A DNA stretch of 64,000 nucleotides from Alopecurus myosuroides. Taxonomy: Eukaryota; Streptophyta; Magnoliopsida; Poales; Poaceae. Shown here piece after piece: positions 55,253-64,000 of the stretch; the first letter of the stretch is position 1; each line of letters opens with the position of its first letter. Position numbers and translations under genes: made by a program. Under the pieces are notes generated by a model. It was not told the origin of the DNA. It made no database searches and saw only the letters and a program-made list of their open reading frames with translations. Location of the stretch: the NCBI GenBank assembly GCA_028641055.1, contig CM054060.1, positions 293,246,660 through 293,310,659 of the forward strand. Reading direction: 5' to 3'.

Positions 55253-57709
55253 TTCCCTCACAAGAAAAGAATGGAGCACTTCCCAAGGAAGAGGGGCACG
55301 CTGAAGAACAAGCTCCCTCATGAGCTTTATCCCTCTTGATTATCAAGTAAGTAAAGCCTAGCTATATGGCTATAAAGAAAGCGCTTTACGGGAGGCAACC
55401 CGGTTGTTTTTGTTTGGATTTCCCTAGTGTCCTATTGCTGTCTCAAGAGATTAGTTTTTTTTGTTTTAATTCTGGAGTTTTCAATAAAGAGTCAAGTCAA
55501 ACCCATTTGGACTTATAAGTTGCTATCCTAGTGCATGAAATTTCTGTTTCAGCACGAGTCTGCTCACCGTATGATTTTACGTTTTTTATTGGTATGTCGG
55601 ATTGAGCTAAGTTTTTAGTATGTTATGCAACTTTTCGTCCTATGTAAGCACAAAAATTGTCTTAATTTTTTGACGATTCTAGATTAGGGAAAAACGTTCG
55701 TTTTGCTGCTGTTGCTTTTCTGGACAGATTTTGCCTTCTTTTGTTTTCTGCACTCTTTGGGCTTGGAAATCGAATTTCCATAATTCTTTAAAGCAAGAGA
55801 GTGAACATACAACATAATGAACCTTATTTTCTATCTACTGGAGCATTTGATTTGAAATTTTGCACAGCAAGCGTGTGATTTGTTTGTCCTTGCTAATCTC
55901 ACCCCACAGAAAAAGAATGGGAGAAACATGTTTTGTGAAGTTTTTTTCACAGGGAATAGAGGAGCTGCGCCTCAAGACATCCAAGAATGGTGAAAGCCAT
56001 AAGCTTGGGGATGTGATGAACACCCCACTGGAGCTACACTCTTTTGGTTAGCACACGTCTACTTTCTGTTTTTCTAAGCAAAGCATTTATCGTAGAGACT
56101 TGAAGCGTCTAGTTTTTGTTTTTATTTTTGTTTTCATAAGACCACCACCATCATTTTATATGAGATTGAGATACTGGAGTTTGGGGTTGTAATGTATTGG
56201 ATGCTAGTATTATGACTTGGAATAGGGATGGCATGGTTGATATGAAGAGCTACATATGTTTGCATGATTTATAGGCTTTTTATGTGTAGAAATTTGCAAT
56301 AATGTTGTCTTGAGCTATCTCTTATTCATGTCCTTGATGTTAATTGCTGGTTTATTTAGTTTGTCATGAAATGAGTAGTTCTATGGACAGATGCATGCAT
56401 AGTAGCTGGTCAACTATCTCCCTCTTGCTAGCCCAAAAATTTAAAAATTCCAACAAGTAAAAACTTGTTTCCAACACTCCTTAGCCAAGTATTTCCAGTG
56501 AGTCCACCATATCTTCCCATTAGTTTCATTGCTATTCCGAGTATGTTCACCATGTTACTGTGTTATTTATGTCCTAAATTAAGATGTTAACTTTATTAAT
56601 TTTCATGGGTTGAACTTGGGATAGGACTCTCACGAACTTTTGAAGGAACACTTTACTTTTTATGCATCTAATAAACATGACCCAATAATGGGAGCCACAA
56701 GTTTTGCGTTTGACAAGTGTGTGGTTGGGAGCTAGCTATAAACGTGTATCACCGGAAAGCTTTCAACATTGCACAAAAAATTTACATTTGGTTGATATCA
56801 TGTACTTTTGTTTTTGGACCCCTGCCATGCCGAAATGAAATAGAGGAATAGTAAGTTTTGATGAGTAAGTATCTATATGACTAGAGAAACGTATTGGGCC
56901 GCTAACCCAAGCCATGCTTTATCATGGTGGAAATTTACTTACAGCTTGAGTGACTCTACAACACATCCTATAATAAAATAAGAAGCTATGCATAATAGTG
57001 AATGAAAATAAAAAGGATGATGAGTCTACTCCGTTTGTTCATCTTGTCATTGTAACATGGGCTTGTTTCCATGTCATGGGGCAAGAGGTACCTCTCTGCG
57101 GTTCGCTATGATGTCATTAATACTTATTATGATTGTACAAAGCTTATTAGGAATGTTAAGTTGAGTAATCATGGAGTAGGTTTTCACACTCACGGGGCAT
57201 GAGGCTTTCAACCAGCTTGTCATTCTCATTACTTCAATACTCATAATTTTAAGATGCTAGCGATAAAGGGGAAATGAGAGTCCTAGATCAATGGATACCA
57301 CATTTCAATTAGTAATTTTAGTTGAATAATTTAAAGGCTAAATAAGACTTGATCATGTTTTACCTCTACTCAATTTTCTCCAAAGTGTCCACCATATTTT
57401 CTATTCTCCATTATGCTATTATTTGACCAATATAGGATTTTATTTTTCATTTTGTGTATGCATTTGGTCCATAGTTCTTTTATTTCATTATGCACTTTGT
57501 GAACTTTCATGAAGCATCTTTGCTTGCATATTTGATATTTCTTACAACATGAATTGTATATTGCTACTCATTTCTAGTATTAATCATTTGATTATATGTA
57601 GCATGAATAATCCTCCTTGATATCCCATGATTGTTTCAATATGCAAAACCCATCTTAGTTTTCTCACCTTTCATACTCGAGGACTAGCATGGGTTAAGCT
57701 TGGGGATGT
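55253..57709 (+). mobile_element. Element D non-coding 3' internal region
   Basis: No RT, RNase H, integrase or envelope-like frame is recognisable in 2.4 kb. It begins with sequence typical of the end of such elements (gcgctttacgggaggcaaccc at about 55380) and ends CTCGAGGACTAG...aagcttggggatgt, the polypurine tract just before the 3' LTR. Similarity to element A's 3' end supports a common family. Confidence 0.8.
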
Positions 57710-59413
57710 TGATGCATGTAAAATGCATAGATGAAATTTGCATATTTTCACATGGTTTTCTATTACATACTGCATCATATAAGGGTATAATTCAATGTTG
57801 TATAGTATTTTGGGGTTAAATTACAAAGTCCCCCAACTTTTATGGAATTAACCTTGCCTGTCAGAAACCTCGGTTTCTATATTTTTGACGTTTCAGGGGG
57901 CAAACTTCCGCGAAATCACCTAAAAATCTGCGGGGGTCATTTTCTTGGAAGGAGAAGACTTGTGGGCGAAGGATCCATGAGAATTGGGAAAGGAGGCCCA
58001 AAAGAGGACCCTCCACGCGGCCAGATTCCTTGGCCGCGTGAGAGGCCCCCTTTTTGGCCCCTGTGGCCCCAATTCCTTCCATATTCGACTTACCGACTCC
58101 GTCTTGACCTAACACCGACTATAAAAAGGGTCCCCCGTACCCTTACGGAGGAGAGCGCCGCCGAAACACCGAAACAGAGACCAGAAGTTCCAGATTGGAG
58201 GGGGAAAACTCCGTCGGGGCGCCGCCGGTGTGATCTCCTACCCCTCCAACGTCATCTCCATCGACATCTCCATGAAGAGGGAGTAGTCCACCCTAGGGCT
58301 ATGGGTTTGTGGAAGTAGCACTTGTATCTCTCTCTCTATGTGCTTCACTAATTAGATCCATATGAGCTGCCTCACATGATTACGGGCACCGTTGTAATTC
58401 CTATGTGGTGGATCTTTTCTATGAGTTATTGAATCTGAGATTGCAATTGTTTCTCTTGAGTTATTTGAGTAGATGTATCTTATGTATCCCGTTCTTATTT
58501 GCTAGCTTTGATCAATCTAGTTCTTGAGAGCGTGTGTGGGGTGATGGGTGCATTAGTTGGAGTAACGGGGGGTGGCTAGTGCTGTGAAAGTGACAAAAGT
58601 TCAGCTATCCACTTAGGTTTTGTTAAACCTTTCTTAGTTACCTCACTAGGGATAAAAAGGAGTACCTTGTTACCGGGGATTTGAAGTGACACTAATCAAT
58701 CTCCATGACTAGATCTAGCAAGTTCTTACTTCAACTTCATGTCACATTGCTTAAAGCTATACTCTGATTTTTCTTTAATTATCGAGGTGTTATGATTTAT
58801 TTCGCATCTTGGTGGAGTATAAGAGGGATTGATATGACCGTAGAGATCTCTATGCTAGGACGTGATGCCCATATGAAAGTACTCAATGTTAAACATGTTA
58901 TTGTAATCTCACATGTAATTCTTTATGTCCACCGTCTACCACTTTATTTGAGAGAATGCAAGTGTGAAACCATGAACCCCGGTCCTATTTTAATTATAAG
59001 AAAACACTCTAGTTACTTTGCTGCAATTTACTTTACTTGCACTTTACTTTACTTGCATCTCCAATTCAAATTTACATTATCTCCATCACCACTTGCATCA
59101 CAAAAATACAAGAACAATCCATTGCATATTTATTTTCTCATTTGCATTTAGTAGTAGATTTAATTATTGCACATTTACTTTCAGTTTTGCATTGCAATTT
59201 AGAAGTCTCACTCCTTGTGCTTGACAACCACTTGGTGAGGTTGAGGGCACAAAATTCTCTACTTGTTTGCAGGATCCTGGAGGAAGCTTGGAAGACAACT
59301 GCTGAAATACTGGCTTCCCAAAAGTTCGATATAAACCCTCGAGTCACCCTCGTGGGGAAGAAGGCTTGCCACTAGCTACACACTCTGCACTTGGAGTCTC
59401 AACCTAGCCATCA
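57710..59413 (+). repeat. Element D 3' LTR (1704 bp, full-length form)
   Basis: It keeps the segment missing from the 5' LTR, including the TATA box actataaaaagg (about 58118-58129) and the GC-rich leader that follows. A 158-codon open frame across it (57842-58318) has no domain and is absent from the other LTR, so it is not called a gene. It ends CCATCA followed by the GGGAG duplication. Confidence 0.93.
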
Positions 59414-59418
59414 GGGAG

Positions 59419-60335
59419 GTCTCGAGTGACCTGCTAATTCCAGTGAGGGATTCCTGATCCAAGCTAGCAGTCTTCGAGACGTATCTTTTCTTCGGGGGTT
59501 GGTTCCCCGTCGAACGAGTCCTCGAGAGTGTTGCGCTGCATGCACTCGAAGCGTCCGCCGCTTCCTTTCGTGCATCCATATTCTTGTGGGCTTCTGCGAC
59601 CAGTCAACCCGCTCACACCAGGTGGTAGTGGTATGAAGTTAGATCATCTCGGGAAGCTACGTCTTCAACCGGCTGACCAGAGTGTACTGCCGCTTTTGCT
59701 TTGAGCCAATCTGCTCGTGTTACTTTGATGCGCTCTCGCTCTTGTCGACTTGCGTATGTTTCCTCCGGCGGTTCAGTCGATCCTGCCATGCAGACCTGGG
59801 CCAGATATGGCTCGTGAGTCCTAGGCGTGGGTCGGCAACTTTCACCGACTCTGGAGGGTTCCTCAGTCGCGATGGTGTGGAAGTCGCGGGTGTTGCGACA
59901 GATGAAGCTACCAGTGGGCGCTAGGTTGCGACCAGCGTCATTGGATGGCGAGTCGAGGATCATCAGACTCGAGACAGACTCGGAGTATGATTCTCCGAGA
60001 TCGATCTGCTCGGGGAAGCGCAGAATTCCTGCTTTGTTGGCGTGGAAGTGGAAGCTGCCGAACGTCAGGCTGATGCTCTTTTCCAATTCGCTGAACGTCG
60101 GACGCGATTCCGGCGAGTGGAGCACGCAGATGAGCGACCCGAAGCGGATCGGTTCCGCTGGAGTCGATGTTCCGGGGCTCCAGCTGAATGTTGGCGATGA
60201 CAAGGCCGAAGATGCCGTAGATCCGGTGCCTGCCGTTCCCACAGACGGTGCCAATTGTCGATTAGTCATCTCAACAAGTCCCTCAGATGATCCGATAGGG
60301 TTTCGATTATGAGAACATAATGGCGCTAGTGACAA
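59419..60335 (-). pseudogene. gag: Element C gag, N-terminal part (starts in LTR)
   Basis: On the minus strand the frame opens inside C's 5' LTR (MSLAPLCSHNRNPIGSSEGL), crosses the LTR end and the primer-binding site as NRQLAPSVGTAG, and continues 240 codons to a stop near 59613 (HFHANKAGILRFPEQIDLGE; YASRQERERIKVTRADWLKA). More gag-like sequence (KNMDARKEAADASSACSATL, SLDQESLTGISRSLE) continues to the D insertion at 59413. The reading through the PBS matches element F (RQLAPTVG), so initiation inside the LTR seems a shared feature. Confidence 0.75.
60238..60253 (-). other. Element C primer-binding site
   Basis: The minus strand reads TGGCACCGTCTGTGGG two bases after the 5' LTR (60256). It is a Tat-type primer site, normally TGGCGCCGTCTGTGGG, with one substitution. 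Confidence 0.8.
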
Positions 60336-60757
60336 TCATCGGCTAACAGGGGCATGATTTACCCAGGTTCGGGGCCCTCGTAGAGCTAAAACCCTTACTC
60401 CTGCTCCTTCGATATGTATTATCAATAGATCGGTTACAATGGGGGGGGCGGGGGTTCTCAAGTCGAGAGTATGATCTCGAGCTCAAGGCTGTTGTGGTGA
60501 AAACTAGATTGAATCCCCTTCCTCGGTGGTTCTATTAGCCTTTTATAGGTGGCTAGGTCTGAAACCGTGTCTGGGGGGGGGGGGTTACAAACCCAAGGTC
60601 TAGGTCGGTAGGAGTTTCCTTCTTGACTCGCAAGTCTTGCGGGTGCGATTTGGTTGGGCCTTCTAGTAACTCAGAATATCGCCTCTCTTTGGGTCTATGT
60701 CTTGGGCCTTGGACCGGGTAGGCTCACCCGACAGGTCCAAGAATCATCCCCACGTCA
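60256..60757 (-). repeat. Element C 5' LTR (502 bp)
   Basis: It ends on the plus strand CCCCACGTCA, then the ACGAG duplication (60758-60762). TATA box acctataaaa lies on the minus strand at 60550-60541. Two G homopolymers (8 G at about 60441, 12 G at 60573-60584) are longer than in the other LTR. Confidence 0.92.
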
Positions 60758-62227
60758 ACGAGTTTTTGTAAAAATTAAGAATAAAACAATGCATGATACA
60801 TACTGATAAGTAAAATAACATAAAGCATTTAGAATGAATTGCCTTAGTACTGATCTTGTCCCTGGTCTTGGAATAAATAGGAGTGGCAATAAACCTCCTT
60901 AGCAACTTCTCCTTCTTCGTTTTCTAGCGTCCTAAAAAGAAAAATAAACACTCAATAAGAACCAAACAAAGGCAAGCGCTTGAAATAGCACTCAAGATAC
61001 AGAGCATTTCACACACAAAAAATACTCCAATTTTCAACTTTGTGATCCACACAACAAACAAACATACTTGGACAAACATCACCAGAATACTACTAGAAAC
61101 AAAGCTAACAATCCTCAACCAAAATGTCAAGAGTTCATTGGGGGTGTCACTCTCATTTCATGACATAACAATGTTTGATGAATCTCTAGCCACTCATGAG
61201 GATTTTTTACTAAAACAAAGTAATGACACCAAAATAGCCAATTAAGCTAGCGAGGCAATAACAAATATCACGACAAGTCTTAAATAAATCATGATTTTTT
61301 AATAACAAAAGAATTAAACAACCAGAGATAACATGGCATACCAACAGTGGCAAAGCTAAAATAATCATACCAAACATTTCCCAAGCCAATTTAACAACAA
61401 ATACAAATAATAACCACAAAAAGACTAAACCTAGAAAACAATTGTAATGAGAAAAACAAATATAACCACAACAATGCTTCTTCCAAGAATTCTTCTAACA
61501 TGCTAGTTTTACAAGATAACAACAAATTAACAATGGTAACACTTCCTATGTGTGCTAGAAATTAAAATAACAATAATAAAATAACACACAAAAATAATTA
61601 AACCTGGTATATAAAAAATGGCAGAAAAGCCCTAAACTTGACGTGACCACCCAAAAAAAAATTATGACTCATAAAATCAAGCCAAGATAGGGTTACCCCT
61701 AAGCATAAAGAAGGTCATACAATTGTATTTACCTAAAAATAAACACAAAAAATCCATAAAATCAAATAGTGGCTCTCTTGTCATTTACCAAAATGCATGC
61801 CATTTTGAAAAGGAAGCTCAGATGCATGCAATACCAAGTGCTATTGCTAGGTATCACAAAGGGTTATCTAGAGAAATTAACCTTATATCATTTGGATCCT
61901 TAAAAAGAAAGTTATGTCCAATTGAAGTTTTCAGATAGGTTGCACTTGGCATTTACCCTAGGGTTAATCAAGGGTGCAAATGTAGATCTACCAGTTGCAT
62001 GTGGTTAGGAAAACATTCAAGTACCACTGATAATTTTGGTGTGCTCAAATTTTACATCTAGCATTTTTATTTGTATAAAAATCTTGGGTGTTGTTTTTTG
62101 TTTAAGATAAAAAAGAATAACCCTTAGGAAAAAAATTGCCACCCAAGCTAGATCTGCTGGCCATGGGATAAACAGATGCCAATCCGGCCCACAGAGACGC
62201 GCGCGTGTGGGGCGCTGCACGGGAACG
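60758..62227 (-). repeat. AT-rich LTR-like flank, minus orientation
   Basis: No gene is seen. It follows the second ACGAG copy and would be contiguous with 4571 downward if C were removed. On the minus strand it starts with a GC-rich part (about 62150-62227) and runs into AT-rich DNA, as in grass chromovirus LTRs. No mate LTR is present in the window, so the assignment is tentative. Confidence 0.4.
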
Positions 62228-62411
62228 TGATATGTCATAAACATATCCATAATTTATGAAGTTCCATGTTGTTTTCATGCTAGATGCTTGATACGTCATA
62301 AACGTATCCATAATTTCTGATGTTCCATGTTGATGTTATTTGCTACATGTTTGCTACAGACTTTATGTTATTTTTATCGATTTAATTGGACTAACCTATT
62401 GACAAGATGCC
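62228..62411 (+). repeat. Two truncated LTR heads of the element A family, in tandem
   Basis: 62228-62288 starts tgatatgtcataaacatatcc and 62289-62411 starts tgatacgtcataaacgtatcc. Both match the first 60-125 bp of the LTR at 1336. The second runs to ctattgacaagatgcca, where it joins the decayed protease at 62411 through a few shared bases (gcca). Neither has an LTR end. Confidence 0.75.
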
Positions 62412-63761
62412 ATGCTTGGTCATCCAATTCATACCAAGTACAACTTCTGTCCCTTGTGAGCCTAGTACTACGATATCAACATGAAATGTTTTCCCTTTAA
62501 TATCAATGGGCACATTATTGCAAGCATGGTTGGCTTTGGTGGTTTCTCCGGGTATTTGCACTAACATAGCAATAGCCATGCGGTTGTATTCCATACCACT
62601 CTTCTTAACAAATGGCTTAGTGATAAAGGAATGATATGCACCAATCACCGTGTCAGGTGCCTCCTGAGCCTCCTCGACGCTAACATGATCCAGATGTCCC
62701 TTCACCACATTTCTCAGCTTCTTCTGAGTAGAGCCCTAAGTCATCTTGGCAGCATTAGGATGAGATGGAGAAGGGTTCTTGCTGGGACATTCACGAGAGA
62801 AGTGCCCTGCCTTCCTACAAGAAAAATATCCACCTGCTCGCTTTGGAGAAGAAGGAGTAGCACGGTTGAAGGTGTTTCCAATGTTTCCACCTCCATGACG
62901 TGGTGCATAAGGAGCATTGTGGTTGGATTTGAAAGTTCTTGGAGCAAACTGAGCATTGGGGTGAGGTGCATAACCAGGTGCTATAGGGGGTGGAGGTCTC
63001 ACAGGTGGAGCACTACGATCCCTAGGAGTACTTGGTCCTCCTTGCTGCATCATCTTCCTCTTGTGGTTATCATAAGAAGTCTGGTGCTTGTGCTCCATTA
63101 GGATGGCGGCATTAGCAAGCGAATCCATGTCTTGGAAAGGAATAACCACTCGAGTACATTGCAGTTCATCATGCAGCCCATTCAAAAACCTCTCTTTCTT
63201 CTTCTCTGCAGAATCAACACCATTGGGAGCATACCTAGCCAGAGTGGTAAACTCCTACTAATACTTTGACACAGACATTCCTCCTTGCCTCAGTTTCAGG
63301 AATTTGTCCCGCATAATGTTCATCACTCCCGTAGGGATGTGATACTTGCGGAACTTGGTAAAGGACTCATCCCAAGTGGTGACTTGATCAGCAGCCACCA
63401 TAGCACGAGTAGTTTCCCACCAAGTCCACGCCAGTCCAAGGAGAAAGTGAAAGGCATAAAGGACCTTTTCATTCTCTGCAACACCAGCTACTTCTATATT
63501 GTTTTCCATGGTGCGTAGCCAGTCATCTGCATCAAGAGGTTCAACTATTCGGGTGAAGGTTGGAGGGTTGGTGTTTTGGAATTCTTTCATCTTGGAACGG
63601 GCACCATTTCCCGTATTGTTAGTACCAAGATAGGCCAAGTGTTGGAGAGTAGCAAGAGTGGTTGTGCACTCAGCACGAGCGGCCTCACGGTCTTCCATCA
63701 TCATTGCAAGTATTTGAGCCACGGATAGCTCGAGTGGTGGTGGTGGAGGATCGCGAGCCAT
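62412..63761 (-). pseudogene. gag: Element G: chromovirus-type gag and protease (decayed)
   Basis: The minus strand opens MARDPPPPPLELSVAQILAM, then the capsid core (NPPTFTRIVEPLDADDWLRT; FHFLLGLAWTWWETTRA; TKFRKYHIPTGVM). Two adjacent stops (TAG TAG, near 63255) follow SKY, after which gag resumes (EFTTLARYAPNGVD, ERFLNGLHDELQ). The zinc knuckle reads YFSCRKAGHFSREC, with Tyr where the first Cys should be. After a stop near 62736, protease sequence resumes (HVSVEEAQEAPDTVIGAYHS; VLGSQGTEVVLGMNWMTKHG) but lacks the catalytic D-S/T-G segment: about 17 residues seem deleted between VIGA and HSFI. It is truncated at 62411 before RT. Confidence 0.85.
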
Positions 63762-64000
63762 GCTGAAGGAAAAAGGGGGTTTAACAACCCAGGATTAATA
63801 GGTTTGGGGCAAGCAAAAAGACAGGAAGTAAGGAATGCAAGGTAAAGATTTAAGAGAAGACCAGAAGAAAAAAAACATTACATACATACATCACATAGAT
63901 TCTCATACAAGCCAACGTACACAAACATAAGTCTCACAACACAACCATACACCAAAAAATGTGACTCGAGGGGACATCGCAACACTACTAGCATCCTGAT
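63762..64000 (-). other. Leader upstream of element G gag
   Basis: AT-rich, no coding similarity. On the minus strand it leads into the gag ATG at 63761 through a pyrimidine-rich ccccctttttccttcagc. The primer-binding site and 5' LTR of G are not visible and presumably lie beyond the window. Confidence 0.5.

Larger units (their letters stand above)
52601..59413 (+). mobile_element. Element D: Athila-like non-autonomous retrotransposon (gag-protease only)
   Basis: This 6813-bp element is flanked by GGGAG (52596-52600, 59414-59418). LTRs begin TGATGCATGTAAAATGC and end ACCTAGCCATCA (the 5' copy ends ..CATAA, one substitution). 5' LTR 52601-53643 (1043 bp), 3' LTR 57710-59413 (1704 bp). The 5' LTR has a MITE insertion and a deletion of about 745 bp. 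PBS TGGCGCCGTTGCCGGGGA (53654-53671) is of the Asp-tRNA type, and the polypurine tract agcttggggatgt abuts the 3' LTR. Internally there is gag and protease only, then about 2.4 kb of non-coding DNA. LTRs differ at about 3% where they align. It inserted into C's gag. Confidence 0.95.
4577..60757 (-). mobile_element. Element C: Tat-lineage Ty3/gypsy retrotransposon split by B, D and E
   Basis: The LTRs are 4577-4591 plus 18635-19113 (about 494 bp, split by B) and 60256-60757 (502 bp). Both start TGTC(A/G)ATTAGTCATC on the plus strand and end CCCCACGTCA. TSD is ACGAG (4572-4576 and 60758-60762). On the minus strand the PBS TGGCACCGTCTGTGGG (60253-60238) follows the 5' LTR, and the polypurine tract ctcgggggctac (19125-19114) precedes the 3' LTR. 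Without nested elements the internal domain is about 12.0 kb, normal for Tat elements. Genes on the minus strand are gag, protease, RT, RNaseH, a second RNaseH and integrase. A second gene runs on the plus strand between the integrase end and the 3' LTR. Everything is degenerate. LTRs differ at roughly 12% of sites by eye, so C is the oldest recognisable complete insertion. Confidence 0.93.

Noticed and set aside
57842..58318. 158-codon open frame in D's 3' LTR
   Set aside because: It lies wholly in LTR DNA across the promoter and leader, has no domain, and is absent from the partner LTR.

Overview
The window is plant nuclear DNA, almost certainly from a large grass genome (probably a pooid grass; I cannot name the species). 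Nearly every base can be assigned to nested LTR retrotransposons, and I see no ordinary host gene. The reasons are classic TG...CA LTR pairs with 5-bp target-site duplications (TSDs), initiator-Met-tRNA and Asp-tRNA type primer-binding sites, GC-rich grass-type LTR blocks, and a Stowaway-type miniature element with CTCCCTCC ends.

Layout. Names A-G are mine. A (1-2903, +) is the 3' end of an Athila-like element: non-coding spacer plus a 1568-bp 3' LTR. G (62412-63761, -) is a decayed chromovirus-type gag-protease. LTR-like sequence probably belonging to the same old insertion lies at 2904-4571 and 60763-62227. Into it landed C (4577-60757, -, TSD ACGAG), a Tat-lineage Ty3/gypsy element with degenerate gag-pol, dual RNase H and a second gene on the opposite strand. 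Three elements then inserted into C. B (4592-18629, -, TSD TCATC) hit its 3' LTR and is a giant-LTR element: two 6.15-kb LTRs around only 1.7 kb of non-coding DNA. E (21451-43757, +, TSD ATGTC) hit the antisense gene; it is a Tekay-like chromovirus with 4596-bp LTRs and an open RT-RNaseH-integrase frame but no gag or protease. D (52601-59413, +, TSD GGGAG) hit C's gag; it is an Athila-like gag-protease-only element whose 5' LTR carries a Stowaway MITE. Finally F (32832-42432, +, TSD GCGCC) inserted into the 3' LTR of E. F is Tat-like, has virtually identical LTRs, encodes gag-protease only, and has an apparently intact 8-exon gene on its antisense strand.

Relative ages from eye-counted LTR differences agree with the nesting: C about 12%, D about 3%, B about 1.5-2%, E about 0.7%, F none except one base in a G run.

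How the genes relate. No element carries a complete autonomous set. E supplies only RT/RNaseH/integrase, D and F only gag/protease, B nothing, and C a decayed full set. The most interesting item is the antisense gene shared by C and F (N-terminal 'putative gypsy type transposon' domain, acidic middle, coiled coil). In F all seven GT-AG introns join in consistent phase to give about 846 residues. In both elements this gene lies tail-to-tail with the gag/pol genes.
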